Below the pieces are notes generated by a model. That model was not told where the DNA came from and searched no databases. It saw only the letters and a list, made by a program, of their open reading frames with translations. Positions 45,660-56,302 of a stretch of 64,000 bases of DNA are shown in pieces. Origin of the DNA: Phytophthora sp. 'mugwort' (lineage: Eukaryota > Oomycota > Peronosporomycetes > Peronosporales > Peronosporaceae); the NCBI GenBank assembly GCA_033558025.1, contig JAUCEF010000003.1, positions 1,328,001 to 1,392,000 of the forward strand. The letters run 5' to 3'. Position 1 is the first letter of the stretch. Each line of letters opens with the position of its first letter. Both the position numbers and the translations under genes were made by a program.

Positions 45660-46872
45660 TGATCGCGTCTGGTACTCGGCGTCTGTGGCTGGACGTGTTC
45701 AAGCTGGGTGAGGTCACTCTTCAAGCGTTGATCGACTCTCTCGACGCTGAGCAACCCAATCTGGCGGAAACGCAGCGTCGGCTTTCCGGCGTGCTCGTCC
45801 GGTTCGCACAGGCGGAGAACAAACGTCCAAAGTACAAACAGATGAAGAATCTAGTTCTAAACCTGGACGCGTTCTACATCCTGCCGCCCAAGCTGCTGAC
45901 CGCGTGTATGGAGGTGCTACCAGTCAAGAACACCAGCACCAATCCAGTAGACCTGTCGGGTGGCAAATCCAAGGATGGCGGACTGGTTGAAGTTGTGCAC
46001 ATCAAGGATGTGGGGTCATTCTCTCGACTTCAAATCGAGACGTTCAAGAGGGTCGAGTTGCTCAAAGTTGTGATTGGACTCAACTTCGATCTGGCCAAGT
46101 GGCTGCGGGAGAAGGTATTGCCGTTGTCGGAGGCCGACCAGCACGCACTCGTCGAGCGAGCAGCAAAGCGGATCCTAGCCACGTACCCGTACAAGCACAT
46201 TGACGGCCTCGGTTCTATTCCCGATTACGACTTTGCGATGCTGTATCGTACGACTCCGCCGACTTGGCTGAGCGACTCTTCATCCGAGCTCTATGCGAGC
46301 GCCTAAACCAAGATTTTGCTTTGGTCGCGTTCGGAGGGGTCCTCGAGTTGACGACGAAGCGGGGTCCGACACGCAACAAGAACGCGACGACTAACGATGC
46401 AATCGTCTTATCCACGATCACCGCAAAAATGAGTGCACCTGGTGTCGACACTGTGTTGGTACCGGCGAACTTCGGCGACTTCCACTGGTGTAGTCTGGTT
46501 GTGAAGGTGGATAAGATGTTCTTTTGCTACGATCCGCTTAACCAGCCACCATTCAAGAGAGTCGTTGACGCATTTGCGACGAAGTTGGTCAACCTCGGGC
46601 TCTAGGATTACATGGTCGTTGCGCTCAACACACCCATCCTGTTTGAAGAGTACAGCTGCGGCATACTTGATAACTTGGCCCACGAGCATCCTGCTCTTCG
46701 TTTGCTGGATGGCCAAGTTATCAAGTATGCACCGCGAGATTTTAGTGGGTACGCTTTGACTAGACACCGCTATGAACTAACTATTCCACTACATCATGGA
46801 CGGACAGGCAATTCCTGTCGTCTCGGTTCCGACAGCGCGCGCGATGCCATCGGTACACACGGTCGCCAGTGA
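45660..46872 (+). pseudogene. Ulp1/C48-type cysteine protease region of the MULE
   Basis: Downstream of the transposase, on the same strand. A helical region (45695-46280, LVRFAQAENKRPKYKQMKNL...) leads to TPPTWLSDSS, the usual W-L-x-D start of a Ulp1 domain. After a frameshift near 46283 come VLVPANFGDFHWCSLVV (catalytic His in HW), KMFFCYDPLNQ (catalytic Asp) and, past a TAG at 46603, ILFEEYSCGILDN (catalytic Cys in SCG). This is the H-D-C arrangement of SUMO-type C48 proteases. MULEs with an Ulp1-like gene are known from plants (Kaonashi-type). One frameshift and one stop make this copy non-functional. Confidence 0.7.
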
Positions 46873-47257
46873 CACCGAGGCGTCCCAGTCAACGCCGCCA
46901 GCCACCGGACTCCCAGCGAGCGACAGCAACCCTTTTCAGTCAACGCAGAGAGCAATCGAGGCACCCGCGAGCGACACTGAGCCCCCCCCCCCCCCCCCCC
47001 CCGACGCAGTCGACGCAATCAGTCGTGATCTTAAGTGCAAGCGGCACAAAGGCATTAAATTCAACGCAGTCAGCGGCAAATCCAGTTGGTACTGGTGTGG
47101 TGAGCGTAACAATGCAAATCATGTATCCTTTATGAACTCGTTCATGCACCCTTCCTTGACTGAACATCGTCGACACGGACACATGTCAGCTTTAACTACA
47201 ACTTGCAGTAACCGTATCTTGCAAATTCTGAATCTTCCCCACCTGGTTGAAGGGTAA
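46796..47257 (+). other. Pro/Ser-rich frame with a 21-C tract at the end of the MULE
   Basis: An open frame from an ATG at 46796 overlaps the end of the protease. It codes a Ser/Thr/Pro-rich segment, a polyproline run from the C tract 46982-47002, and then RHKGIKFNAVSGKSSWYWCG. The C tract makes the frame uncertain. It may be a C-terminal extension of the MULE protein or simply spacer. No function is assigned. Confidence 0.3.
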
Positions 47258-47524
47258 ACGCAGTCACGGCAAAATCATGCACAAATCACGAAATGTGTCC
47301 ATGATTTGATGTCACGTCTCAACAAAAAATACTGGGCGAGAACAGCGACCTTTTAATATAGGTGGCAAGAGAGTAGAAGTGCTAACGCGTGCGACGTCAG
47401 CACCTTTGACAGGGTCAGCATACAAATTGCCGGTTTCGGTAACAGTGACAAAATTATAGTATCATACGCCTTTTATGAACCTTTTACAAAGTTCTATAAT
47501 ATAATATCGTAATAGGAAAACAGT

Positions 47525-47862
47525 CGTGCTGCACATTCTCTGAGAACCACGACCCCAGCTCGAGCAAGGAACGAGGTCAGCAACTATGTCCAACGGGTTC
47601 GAAAGCACGCCGAGATGCCAACGGTGGGGCTGGAGCTTAACAATGAGGTGTGGGTTGTTTATGCGATACTGGAGTTGCAGTCCGTAACATTATCACATCC
47701 GTAACAATGAATAGCATCAGCAACCTTAATCATCACCAACCTTCACATCGCTGCTGAACGCCAGCCCCATTGTTTGCATGTTCCTCTGCGTGCTTCCCGA
47801 AAAAGCTCCTTCAGGCGCTGACCTCTTTCCTAGTTCGAGCTGGGGTCGTCCGAACCAGCACG
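47525..47862. mobile_element. 338-bp MITE with about 50-bp inverted ends
   Basis: The left arm 47525-47581 ('cgtgctgc...', with core cgaccccagctcga) is an imperfect inverted copy of the right arm 47817-47862. The core about 30 bp agrees at all but a few positions, and both ends read CGTGCT inward. The interior has no coding frame. No clear target duplication was found. It looks like a non-autonomous miniature element. Confidence 0.65.
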
Positions 47863-47879
47863 CTATGGTAAGGTGAGGA

Positions 47880-47933
47880 GTCGATTTAGGGCAGAATTAG
47901 TATACTGTATACTAGTTCCTGCCCTAAACCGAC
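47880..47933. repeat. 54-bp near-perfect palindrome
   Basis: gtcgatttagggcagaa... is mirrored by ...ttcctgccctaaaccgac, with a centre made of tatactgtata. Only a few of the 27 arm positions mismatch. A related 'ggtatactgtatacc' lies about 20 bp further on. It could form a cruciform and may be the core of a foldback element. Confidence 0.85.
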
Positions 47934-48044
47934 TGCAGGGATACAATTTGAAGCGGTATACTGTATACCATTCAGGGAATACCCAATAATAATATACGGT
48001 ACATCATTCGGCATTATCCGTTAGCGACGTCGCGAGAGGGACGA

Positions 48045-48416
48045 GTAACGTTTGGTGGAGATGCGACAGGAGATGAGTCGCTTGGAGCACAAGATCGAGG
48101 CGGAGATACAGAAACGTATCGAGATGAACAAGTGGCTGCAAAATAAAATATAAAATACATCGACGAGCAGGTGAAGCACGAGACAACAGCCTTCGAGAAT
48201 TCGCTTCAAGACAAGTTGATGATCGGCTCGTCCATCTCACGCAGGGAATCAATGGCCTCAGGATCTTGTGGCCTAGGACAATCGCGACGTCCGCTTATGA
48301 TTGAGAACAAAACTACCGAGCTAACGCAGAAGCTCATCGCGTTCATAGATGCGTTCGAGGAAGAACGTCAGCGACGTACGAGTCAGATGATTTTGAAGCG
48401 ACTGAGTGACCGCTAG
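48045..48416 (+). pseudogene. Coiled-coil gene fragment, possibly SF-assemblin-like
   Basis: Two frames give a long charged heptad helix: RQEMSRLEHKIEAEIQKRIE followed by MNKWLQNKI, then after a stop or frameshift near 48150, DEQVKHETTAFENSLQDKLM, and later FIDAFEEERQRRTSQMIL before the stop at 48416. The pattern (LExxIExExQxRxExxxxL... and a final EEERxxR) resembles striated-fibre assemblin/beta-giardin proteins of flagellar roots, which oomycetes have. It is broken and lacks both ends. The family is a guess; the coiled coil is clear. Confidence 0.3.
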
Positions 48417-48913
48417 CATGGGCGGTTGTATCTCGAAGCAAGAGCGGGTAAACCAAAGCATGAGCTGCAAGTTGATTTTGTTGGTGTAGTTTGCAAAGCT
48501 AGTTGCAACCTTACTATTCATAGCACAACATGATCGCGAGCTCAACGGCACATTTTGTCGCAGACCTAAAATCGGTCTAAAACGTACTAAAGACCTAAAA
48601 ACAAAACTCCATAAAGTACCTAAAACAGACCTAAATTAAGTACCGATTAAGTTCTAAAACGGACCTAAAAAGAGTCCTAAATTACCAAAAACATAAAAAA
48701 CACGGTTGCCAGCTAAGGCGAGCGGTGTGAGCGAGCGTAGCTAAAGCAATGCCGCGCGGTATTTGCGGAGGCGGGCCCTGCGTCGGGCCCCTCAGCGAGC
48801 CTCGCATTGCACTTACCCGAAGTACAATCTTATTATCGCGAGCGAAGCGAACCGCGGCTGGATCATTTAGCAATGTCCACAATTTTTTATACATTCCGAT
48901 TTCAACTATAGTA

Positions 48914-50466
48914 CAGTAATGTGCGTGAATAAGCAACCTCCGATATGCACTGACACTGAAAGACTATTGGATTGAAAGAAGCCCATAGAAAAGACTGTAT
49001 TGGATTAGTTCAAAATGAAGGAAATGCTTCTTTTTCCTGACTAGCGTAGAATGTAGCCAGCACTTCTGTATGGTGGCCGCCATCACGTTGTCCCAAGCTG
49101 AATTGCATCACTTCATTGCAGTTAACAGATCAACTTGATAAACATCTTTATCCCCCTCACCAAGATACCCGAGCGCGCGCATCATTTTTATGCTCAGTAT
49201 CGAGCGTTTCACACAGTATATGATACCTTGGTCCATGGGTTGGATCTTGGCGGTCGTATTAGGTGGCAGTTTTCAACTCGTACGTGGGATAAGCTAAGCC
49301 CTGTCTCGTCATGAGACGATGCGTTGTCGACCAGCAGTAACACGTGTCTGCCCTGCCGCTGCATGTCTTCCTCGAAGCCAAGCAACCACTGCTGATACAT
49401 CCTTGATGTCATCCAACCTTTCTTAGTACCCATATACTGCAGCTGTCGCGGTTTATCCTTCAACCAGCGCGGCTTCTCCGCGGTCCCGAGAAACAGCAGC
49501 GGGCGCTTTTCAGATCCGTCCGCATTTGCACAGCACGCCATTGTCACCCGTGCCTTGTTCTGCTTCAACGCAGGCGTCTCTGTCTTGCAAATTGAGCCCC
49601 GCGGGACGGCCTTGTAGAAAAATGCTGACTCATCCATAATAAAAACGTCCCGCGGAACGTACGTAGCCACAATGGCCTTAATTTGGGCCACCGCTTCACG
49701 CACGTTGTCGAGGTCAACGGATGACGACTCGCTGTAGGCGCGGCGCCAGCGGAATCCATATCGCCCTTGTAAACAGCGAAGCCAGGAGCGACCAAAGCGG
49801 GGTTGATGGCGAGGGGGCAGTCCGAGTCTTTTGGCAAGTTTCTTGGCATAAAAAATGATCATTTCAACGCTTAGACAGATGGCTTCCTGTTCCGCTAGCA
49901 TTATAAACTGCACGACGTTCACGTCAAGCTTGAGGTGTATAGCAGGCGGCTCGTTCTTGCGCGACGCTTGCTCTCGGGCCTCTCGCTTCAACGCCTCGCG
50001 TGCTGCAAGCATGTGTCAAACAGTCGATTTGTCGGGGCTGTGTCAAGGTCGAAGTCAGCTTGTGCCCAGTGACCCAACTCAGCGTACGAGAGCGCGGGTG
50101 CCTCCTGGTACCGCTTGCAGATCAGCAGCTTCTGTAGTCGTGTTAGCTGGAGTCTTGGTTCGGGTGCGAGCTTCATCGATGTGTGGGTGGGGCCGGAAGT
50201 TGTGTTGTGAGCTCGCCGCAGTGAGTTTGACGCGTCCGGTTTCGCGTCAAGTTCAAATATTCATTCGAGCCCTGATTGGCGGAATCTTAACTATTAGCCA
50301 ATCAAATGAGTAGAAAGATCGTATTTCCACCAATAATGTATCGAGAGAGCTACTAGTCTTCCTTTTATCCGTACTATTTTGCTCGAGCGATCCACCTTTC
50401 TCAGCGCAGTATAATAACTCCCAGGTTATGCGTTGTAGCCCCGTTGCTTATTCACGCACATTACTG
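48914..50466 (-). mobile_element. Complete-ended pogo/Tigger-type DNA transposon (1553 bp)
   Basis: Perfect 24-bp terminal inverted repeats start with CAGTAATGTGCGTGAATAAG (48914-48937 and 50443-50466). They are flanked by TA on both sides (48912-48913, 50467-50468), the target duplication of the Tc1/mariner/pogo superfamily. The interior carries one transposase gene on the minus strand. The identical TIRs imply a fairly recent insertion. Confidence 0.9.
49045..50176 (-). pseudogene. pogo/Tigger (CENP-B-like, DDE) transposase, nearly intact
   Basis: Minus strand from an ATG at 50176. An N-terminal HTH (LTRLQKLLICKRYQE...LSYAELGHWAQ) is followed by a frameshift near 50020. A long frame (50012-49209) then contains the CENP-B second HTH (LPPRHQPRFGRSWLRCLQGR) and catalytic motifs VFIMDESAFFYK (first Asp) and HVLLLVDNASSH (second Asp). 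Another frameshift near 49250 precedes IQPMDQGIIYCVKR (third Asp in QPMD). A TGA at 49110 interrupts the C-terminal helix CNSAWDNVMAATIQKCWLH. All three catalytic Asp codons remain, so the damage is only two indels and one stop. Confidence 0.8.
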
Positions 50467-50574
50467 TAAAACTACCCATGCACCGTATTTTGTCCTAAAA
50501 CGGACCTAAAATAATTAAGTTTCCCAGGTTTTTAGGTACTTATAGTACAATTTTAGATCGCTTTTAGGTACGCA

Positions 50575-50923
50575 GCGCACCAATCCGACACAAGTCCTCG
50601 GAGTTCAAGGACGTACTGGACGCGTACAGTTTTACCCGGATACGCGGCGATGAAAACTTCCGCGCGTCTGCACAGGACGAGACCGCAAGTCAAAACGCGC
50701 TGGTCACTGAAGCACAGGTACGAAAACTTGCAAATTTTGGGGTATTTTGCTGTACTGACGGAAGCTTGTATTACATCGTGCAAGGCTCGGGAGCGCGAAG
50801 ATGACGAAATTGTGGAAGCTCTCAAGCCAACAGCAGGTCAGTCTCAAAGTCATTACGAGGCCACGCCAAGATTATTTCTCGTTTGCGTGAATATTTCTAA
50901 TAGGACTATTCAGATGCCTTTAA
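50575..50923 (+). pseudogene. 3' end of an unknown spliced gene, cut by the TIR element
   Basis: A plus-strand reading with two plausible introns (GTACGA after 50716 to GCAAG near 50784; GTCAGT near 50838 to AATAG 50903) gives RHKSSEFKDVLDAYSFTRIR, then SQNALVTEAQAREREDDEIV, EALKPTAGLFRCL and a stop at 50921. It starts right at the end of the CCTAAAA element, so the 5' part seems lost to the insertion. It converges on the MATE gene. Composition is charged and helical; no family is recognised. The splice model is inference. Confidence 0.25.
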
Positions 50924-50956
50924 AACGTTATATAGATCCGAAGACGAAAGGCTTAG

Positions 50957-52436
50957 CTATGCTAGCAAGCGGTCCGATTCTTGTGGAGAGGCAAGTTCTT
51001 TTTCTTTTAAATGCGAGCGTGCGACAGCTTTGTCCGCCTCTTCTTGCCAGTTTGGCCGCACAAACGCTGGAATGAAGCTGGCGAGAGACGTAACGGTATA
51101 TCCGCATATCATGCCTTCCCAAATTCCGAGCAGACTGGGGAGAGCACCATGCACGCCCATAATGTAAGCTGATGGTATGCCAACCAGCCAAGCACCGACA
51201 ACCATTCCGATTGCGAGAGGCATTGGCCGAGCTTGCGCTTGTAGAACTGCCTGTACAAAGGTAAACTCCGTTAGAATCGTCGCATGAGAACAAATGCGGA
51301 AGACTTACCAGGGCATAGCAGAAGAAGGACAGCACGAAATACGCAAGCGCTGCGAGAGAACAAACCTGGCTGAACGTCGTGATGACCATTGGGTCGTCCG
51401 AGAATATTCGGCCAAGATTTTGACTGGAACTGATGATGACCACACTGTTTATCGTGGTAAGAGCAGCAATACAGGCCCCACAGAGCTGAGCGGCAACGAT
51501 AGCTCTCGATGGCTGACCAGCTCCAAGGTGGTTCCCAATCCGCGTTACAGAGGCACCGACGACAGCGTAAAGCGGGCTCGTGGCAAAGAAGAAGAGCTCC
51601 ATCATAGCGTTGTGCGTTCCTAGCTGGATCTCACCGATCTTGGCAGCAAAGAGTGCCAACACGGTCAGCTGCGCGTTCTCAAGTAATTCACCGGCTGCAA
51701 GCGGCATGCCCACCGATACCAAATTCCACACGATCCGTTTGTCGAGAAGGAAGGTGTTCCAACGCCACGAACATTGATGGTGATACTTGTGATAGACGTT
51801 CATGTACATGACGTAGCTTACGAATCTCAGCGCCACTGCGACAGCCGTGCCTAGTGGACAACCAATGAACCCGAGCTGGGGCAGCCCGAAGTGGCCGTAC
51901 GTGAACCCGACGGCGAAGAAGAAGTTGAGGACGACCATGAACACGTCAAAAGCTGCGGTCGGGACGACGATGTTCTGCGCTTGGTAGAAGCTCGCAAGCA
52001 CTTGGAACATGCTGCGCGGCCACAACCAGAGTAGCGACAGACGGCCGTACTGTCCAGCCAAGAAAGCCACGTGCTCTGCAACCCCCACCGTGAGAAGAAG
52101 GATGTCGAGATTCCACCAAAGCAGTGCCATCGGTGCGCACGCCACCGTAACCATGAGACTGGTCAATAACGTGTATTCGCCCACTAGGTGATAGTTTTTG
52201 GCACCGAATGCCTGCGAGCAGAGCGAGTTCATGCCGCCGTTGAAGCCCTGCATGAACACGAGTGTGGACAAGTCCAGACACAGTTGTGCGTACGCTACGG
52301 CCGCAAGCTCGTCCACGCCCAAGTGTCCCATGACACTGAGCTCGGTGATGGACACAGCAAAGTAGCAGTATGTGGACAGCGCGCTTGGCAGTGCCAGGGC
52401 CAGCAAAGCGCGTGCTTCTTGGCAGTAGGCCGTCAT
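50957..52436 (-). CDS. MATE family multidrug/toxin extrusion transporter (2 exons)
   Basis: Polytopic cation-coupled antiporter (MOP flippase superfamily) exporting organic compounds. Exon 1 52436-51309 and exon 2 51250-50957 are joined over a 58-nt GTAAGT-ACAG intron in phase 0, giving 473 aa, the usual MATE length. About 12 membrane segments are visible. Family marks include ELSVMGHLGVDELAAVAYAQ, GMNSLCSQAFGAKNYHLVGE (the MATE CSQAxGA box) and, in the second half, GMPLAAGELLENAQ, GTHNAMMELFFFATSPLYAV and SVTRIGNHLGAGQPSRA. The C-terminus ends ESDRLL, a possible acidic-dileucine sorting signal for endosomal or vacuolar membranes. An in-frame ATG at 52529 would add 31 residues; the later ATG was chosen from the family N-terminus. 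Intact. A probable gene remnant converges on it. Confidence 0.9.
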
Positions 52437-52906
52437 CGTCGGTCGACTGGTGTTGCTTGGCCCGAGTAAATCTTGCAACTGCTGCAACTGGCGTCGCTTC
52501 AAATTACTTATATATAAAGCCACATACATTTTGGGCCCTATGTATTGGCTTGTGAGAATAAGCAGCATGCAACAGGGCAAGCCAATGCATCATGAGGGGC
52601 GTGAGGGGATAGACGTCTTATTATTCGCTTAATCGGAACGGACATGACATTTCGAATCGGTGGTTTATTTGATCGGCAGGTATTACTAAAACTTCATCGA
52701 TAAAAAAAAAAGGTAGCGTTTCTGGTCTGGATTGGCCGGGTATCGCCGGAAGATCGCCAATAGACGCCTGTCAAAACTTCAACTGGATCATTAACGGACG
52801 CGTCCGAGAGACTACGGGACGCAAGTGGCTATGATGTTTCAATGTGGTTCATCCCGGTGTCCTCGAGTTTTTTCCTCCGACACCGATTAAAACAATGTAA
52901 AGCATC

Positions 52907-55189
52907 TTGTTGGCAGCGACATCTCTCTCTCTTTGTTGCATACGGTGTATATTATACGTTGTTGTGAGCGATGGCATGCTCGTTGCGTTCGTTACTGACC
53001 CCTCGTCCAGCTTGACCCAAGCAACGCAGCTCACCGATATCAGCCAGCACGTTGTGTGGGGCTGTCACTCGTCTATTGTCGTAAAAGCTCAGCCCCAACT
53101 CCGGGCGACTACAGAAACCCATTCCTGCTTTTTCATCCTTGAGTTCCAGTGGCCAACAGCTTCAATTCTCGTCAACCCATTCACCCTCCATGGACTGGAT
53201 CCGCTCTGTCGCCGGGTTAACCAACCCACGCCCAATGAGCGATTCCTTGCGCCGAGGAAAACCCCGTTCGAGCTCGCTCAGCATTACATGCCCATTCTGC
53301 GCTGGTTGCCAAGTTACAAGATCGGCCAGGACCTCAAGTTCGACGCTGTTGCCGGTATCACCGTCGCAATGATGCTGATCCCGCAGGAGGTCTCGCTTTC
53401 CACCACCATACACGTGCCGGCTCACCACGGTCTGTACACGGCGGCTACCTCGCCGCTCATCGACGCGCTCTTCGGGTCCAGTACTGTGCTCATCGGATCC
53501 ATCCTCGAACCTATTGAGGACGAGAAGGAGCGTATCGCTACCGGTATCATGATCGCCTTCCTTAGCGGCACCATCCTGTTGCTCGTTCGCGTTTTCAACC
53601 TCGGTCAGGTCGCAGACTTCTTCTCCCGACCCGTCAGGGGAGGGTTTATCTGGGCCGGTGGACTACTGATCATGCTCTCGCAGCTCCAGAACGTGCTCGG
53701 CGTCAAGCTCGACTCGCACGACTACCCCGTCCTGACGCTCTATCAGAATCTCAACAACATTGAACACGCCAACAGGAACGCACTGGCGGTCGGTCTAATC
53801 TCGATTGTCTACCTCATTGCCGTGAAGATGATCAAGAAGCGTTCTTGCCTTCACCCGTGCTCTCCCAGCTCTTTGACGAGTCGGACAAGCCCGGCTCGGA
53901 TCCGCAATCAGGTGCTCCACCTAATGGGGCAACCTTTGCGGACAGCCACGGCTTCTCCCTCACTGATGAGCAGTACGTCGATTTGGCTTCGGCTCGTGCT
54001 CAGGCGACGAAAAACAGGCCAAATCACTCAACCGCAAGTCCATCGACGACTCGCCTACATCCAAACTCGTTTTGATACTCATCTTCTTCACCCGTACGCT
54101 CTGCGACTTCGGACCTCTCGTCGTTTGCATCTTCGGTGGCATCGCCGGATACATGCTCGGACACAAGACGCTTAAGCTGACCGGTACTGTGCCTGATGGA
54201 TTCCCAGAGCCCGTGGTGCCGAGGTACGGATTTGACAATGGACTCATCGACAGCGCACGATTCGGTCCCATCCTGCTCAATTCGCTCACTATCTCGCTAG
54301 TCGTCTTCCTTTCCAGTATCGCTATGGCCAACGTCTTACCATCTAGCGCGGAGAAGACATTAACACTGGACAAGAGCTCACGGGTATCGGCATTGCAAGT
54401 GTTGTTTGCGGGTTCTTCCAGGCCATGCCCCCACGGGTGGTATGTCACGCACTGTTGTCAGCATACAGAACGCCCACACACACAGCTCGCGTCCATCATC
54501 ACAATGCTCATTGTCATCCTCTCGCTCTACACGCTCACCGGCACGCTGTACTACCTGCCCCGAGCCACACTCGCCTCCATCATCATCGTTGCTGGCTACA
54601 CTCTCGTCGAGTTCAAAGAGGCCAAATGGCTCTACCGTATTAAACGCGATGAGTTCTTCGTCTGGACCGCATCTTTCATTCTACACTCGGACTGGGTGTG
54701 CTCGAGGGCCTCATCGCGTCCATTATCTGCTCCGTGCTCTCTCTGATGATCAAGACGAAGCGTTCGCCGGTAGTCATTCTGGGCGAGCTGGACGACGGTA
54801 GCCTCGTCGACCGCGACTTGTTCCCGAACGCTCGAGCTGAACGACATCATTGTCATTTGCGTTGAGAACTCGCTCTACTTCGCCAACTGCGAGTGTGTAG
54901 CGCTAGCGATCGAGAAAGAAATGTCTCGACTGCTAAAGCAGGGCATCATAACGCAGGAGTGGCGCTAGACGCGTACCGTATGAACGACCTGGATGCCACT
55001 ACGATCTAAGTGCTGTCGGATACGCAGGAGAAGCTGGCCGTACGCAACGTGCGCTTCGCGGTCGCAAACGCCAAGGGCTGTCTTCACGACATTCTAGCGG
55101 CTACCAACCTACCCAAGCGTATTCTTGGTGGCGATCCCCGTGTGTCGGTGGATGATGCGTCTGCTGCGCGCGCTGCCGGTGTCGGGTAA
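52907..55189 (+). pseudogene. SulP/SLC26 sulfate permease pseudogene
   Basis: A sulfate/anion transporter with membrane domain and C-terminal STAS domain, now broken. Readable parts: RWLPSYKIGQDLKFDAVAGI with TVAMMLIPQE (53310-53400, the SulP signature region); HHGLYTAATSPLIDALFGSS; VRGGFIWAGGLLIMLSQLQN; then a frameshift near 53840. After a Ser/Thr-rich stretch and a stop near 54075 come FGPLVVCIFGGIAGYMLGHK and LPRATLASIIIVAGYTLVEF. Another frameshift near 54690 precedes SPVVILGELDDGSLVDRDLF and the STAS part (NDIIVICVENSLYFANCECV) with further stops near 54967 and 55007, ending at 55189. Part of the membrane domain after TVLIGS seems deleted (53500). At least four frameshifts or stops; no functional product. 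Confidence 0.8.
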
Positions 55190-55735
55190 CACTTCCGGAG
55201 CTAACACTAATATCCCGGTGTGAGTGTCACTGGGCTGTCAGGAACCATGTCGTAGGGTGCTGCATGGTAGGGGTCTCTGGAGCCAGCAATCATCAAAGTA
55301 AAATCATGGTTGACTATAGTTTCCTTCTCTTTTTGCATTTAACGAAAGTCGGTTGCTCTAGCAAGAGACGACGTTTCGCGGGCAGACGCACTACATTGTG
55401 GTATCTTCGGCATCCGATAGATTGAACGTACATCTGGAAACGTCACAGTACTTGCTCACGGCGTACACGCACACTACCAGGTGATCTGGAGAATGGCACA
55501 TCGTTTGCATTCTATGACATACTTCCTAGGGCATCAGCGTCGCTGCTTTGTATTAAACATTATATTTATTATATTTATTTTATTGTATTATGATTAGAGG
55601 TCGGTGAGCCAAGAAGATCCCACAAAATACTACAGTATGTATAAGTAGTACAGTACATAATAATATGCACAACGCCCGAATCGACCAATACACTGCTTAA
55701 GTTGTTTGGGAAGTGACTAATCCATTCCATTTGTT
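55190..55735. other. No gene seen, AT-rich
   Basis: Three-prime flank of the SulP pseudogene. It turns AT-rich (55550-55620, tttattatatt runs) and contains no open frame of note, up to the TIR of the next element. Confidence 0.5.
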
Positions 55736-55994
55736 TACCGAATTTTGAGGAAAGCTGTACCCGTCAAAGTTTTGATGAACGCTGTACCCCCCTGTCCGTT
55801 TATTTATATAAAATGATGGGCAACTTTTTTTGGCCGTGTGGAGTAAATCTGTACCCCCGTAGGACTATCTACCATAATAAACGCTCACTTAAATCGCCTA
55901 GATAATCATTTTTGCGCGCGCTGCCATGTCGTAGGGCGTCGACATCGTTTGGTGCGACATCAGGGACGGGGGCCGTAGCTGTGCCGCACACGAG

Positions 55995-56296
55995 ATGTCT
56001 GGCAAGCACATTCAAGTCGGGGATTTAGTGGTCTTTCGTTTACAAGTGGAGGACCAGGGTGATGGCGAGGTGGGCTATTGCATTAAGGCCTTCATCATTT
56101 GAGACGGCTCTCAGCAGGGCCACATCGGATTCTTACCGAGAAGATTTCTACGGCAGCAAGACCACTACAAGAACCAGTTCGCAACTATTGTGGAGGATTG
56201 GCCGACTCTGAGAACAGCCAAAAGCGGCGCCACTCAAATCGTTACGGGGCCTGGTGCCTAATGCTAAATGACATTGAGGAACAGTTTGGAGACTAA
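55995..56296 (+). pseudogene. Passenger ORF of the pogo element, function unknown
   Basis: From an ATG at 55995 the frame reads KHIQVGDLVVFRLQVEDQGD, then a TGA at 56100, then GSQQGHIGFLPRRFLRQQDH. After a frameshift near 56200 it reads DSENSQKRRHSNRYGAWCLM and ends at 56296. The hhGDhVVF start and the GxhGFLPRRF core suggest a small beta-barrel domain, somewhat like HIRAN (a DNA-binding domain that recognises 3' ends), but this is only a resemblance. It lies inside the TIRs, convergent with the transposase, so it is part of the element and not a flanking host gene. Confidence 0.4.
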
Positions 56297-56302
56297 TGTT
56301 AT

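Larger units (their letters stand above)
48570..50569. mobile_element. Outer TIR element with CCTAAAA-type ends, split by a pogo element
   Basis: The left end around 48570 (gacctaaaatcggtctaaaa cgtact) is an inverted copy of the right end around 50545-50569 (read backwards: gtacctaaaagcgatctaaaa ttgtact), about 20 of 25 positions. Further 'acctaaaa' units follow inside both ends (48590-48685 and 50490-50535). Between them lies a GC-rich, MITE-like interior (48700-48900) and a complete pogo element. Removal of the pogo insertion would leave an element of about 450 bp. Confidence 0.55.

Noticed and set aside
42600..47330. TIRs for the MULE with the Ulp1 region
   Set aside because: Sequences with 'catgatt' near 42650 and 47270 were compared in inverted orientation but do not align beyond a few bases.
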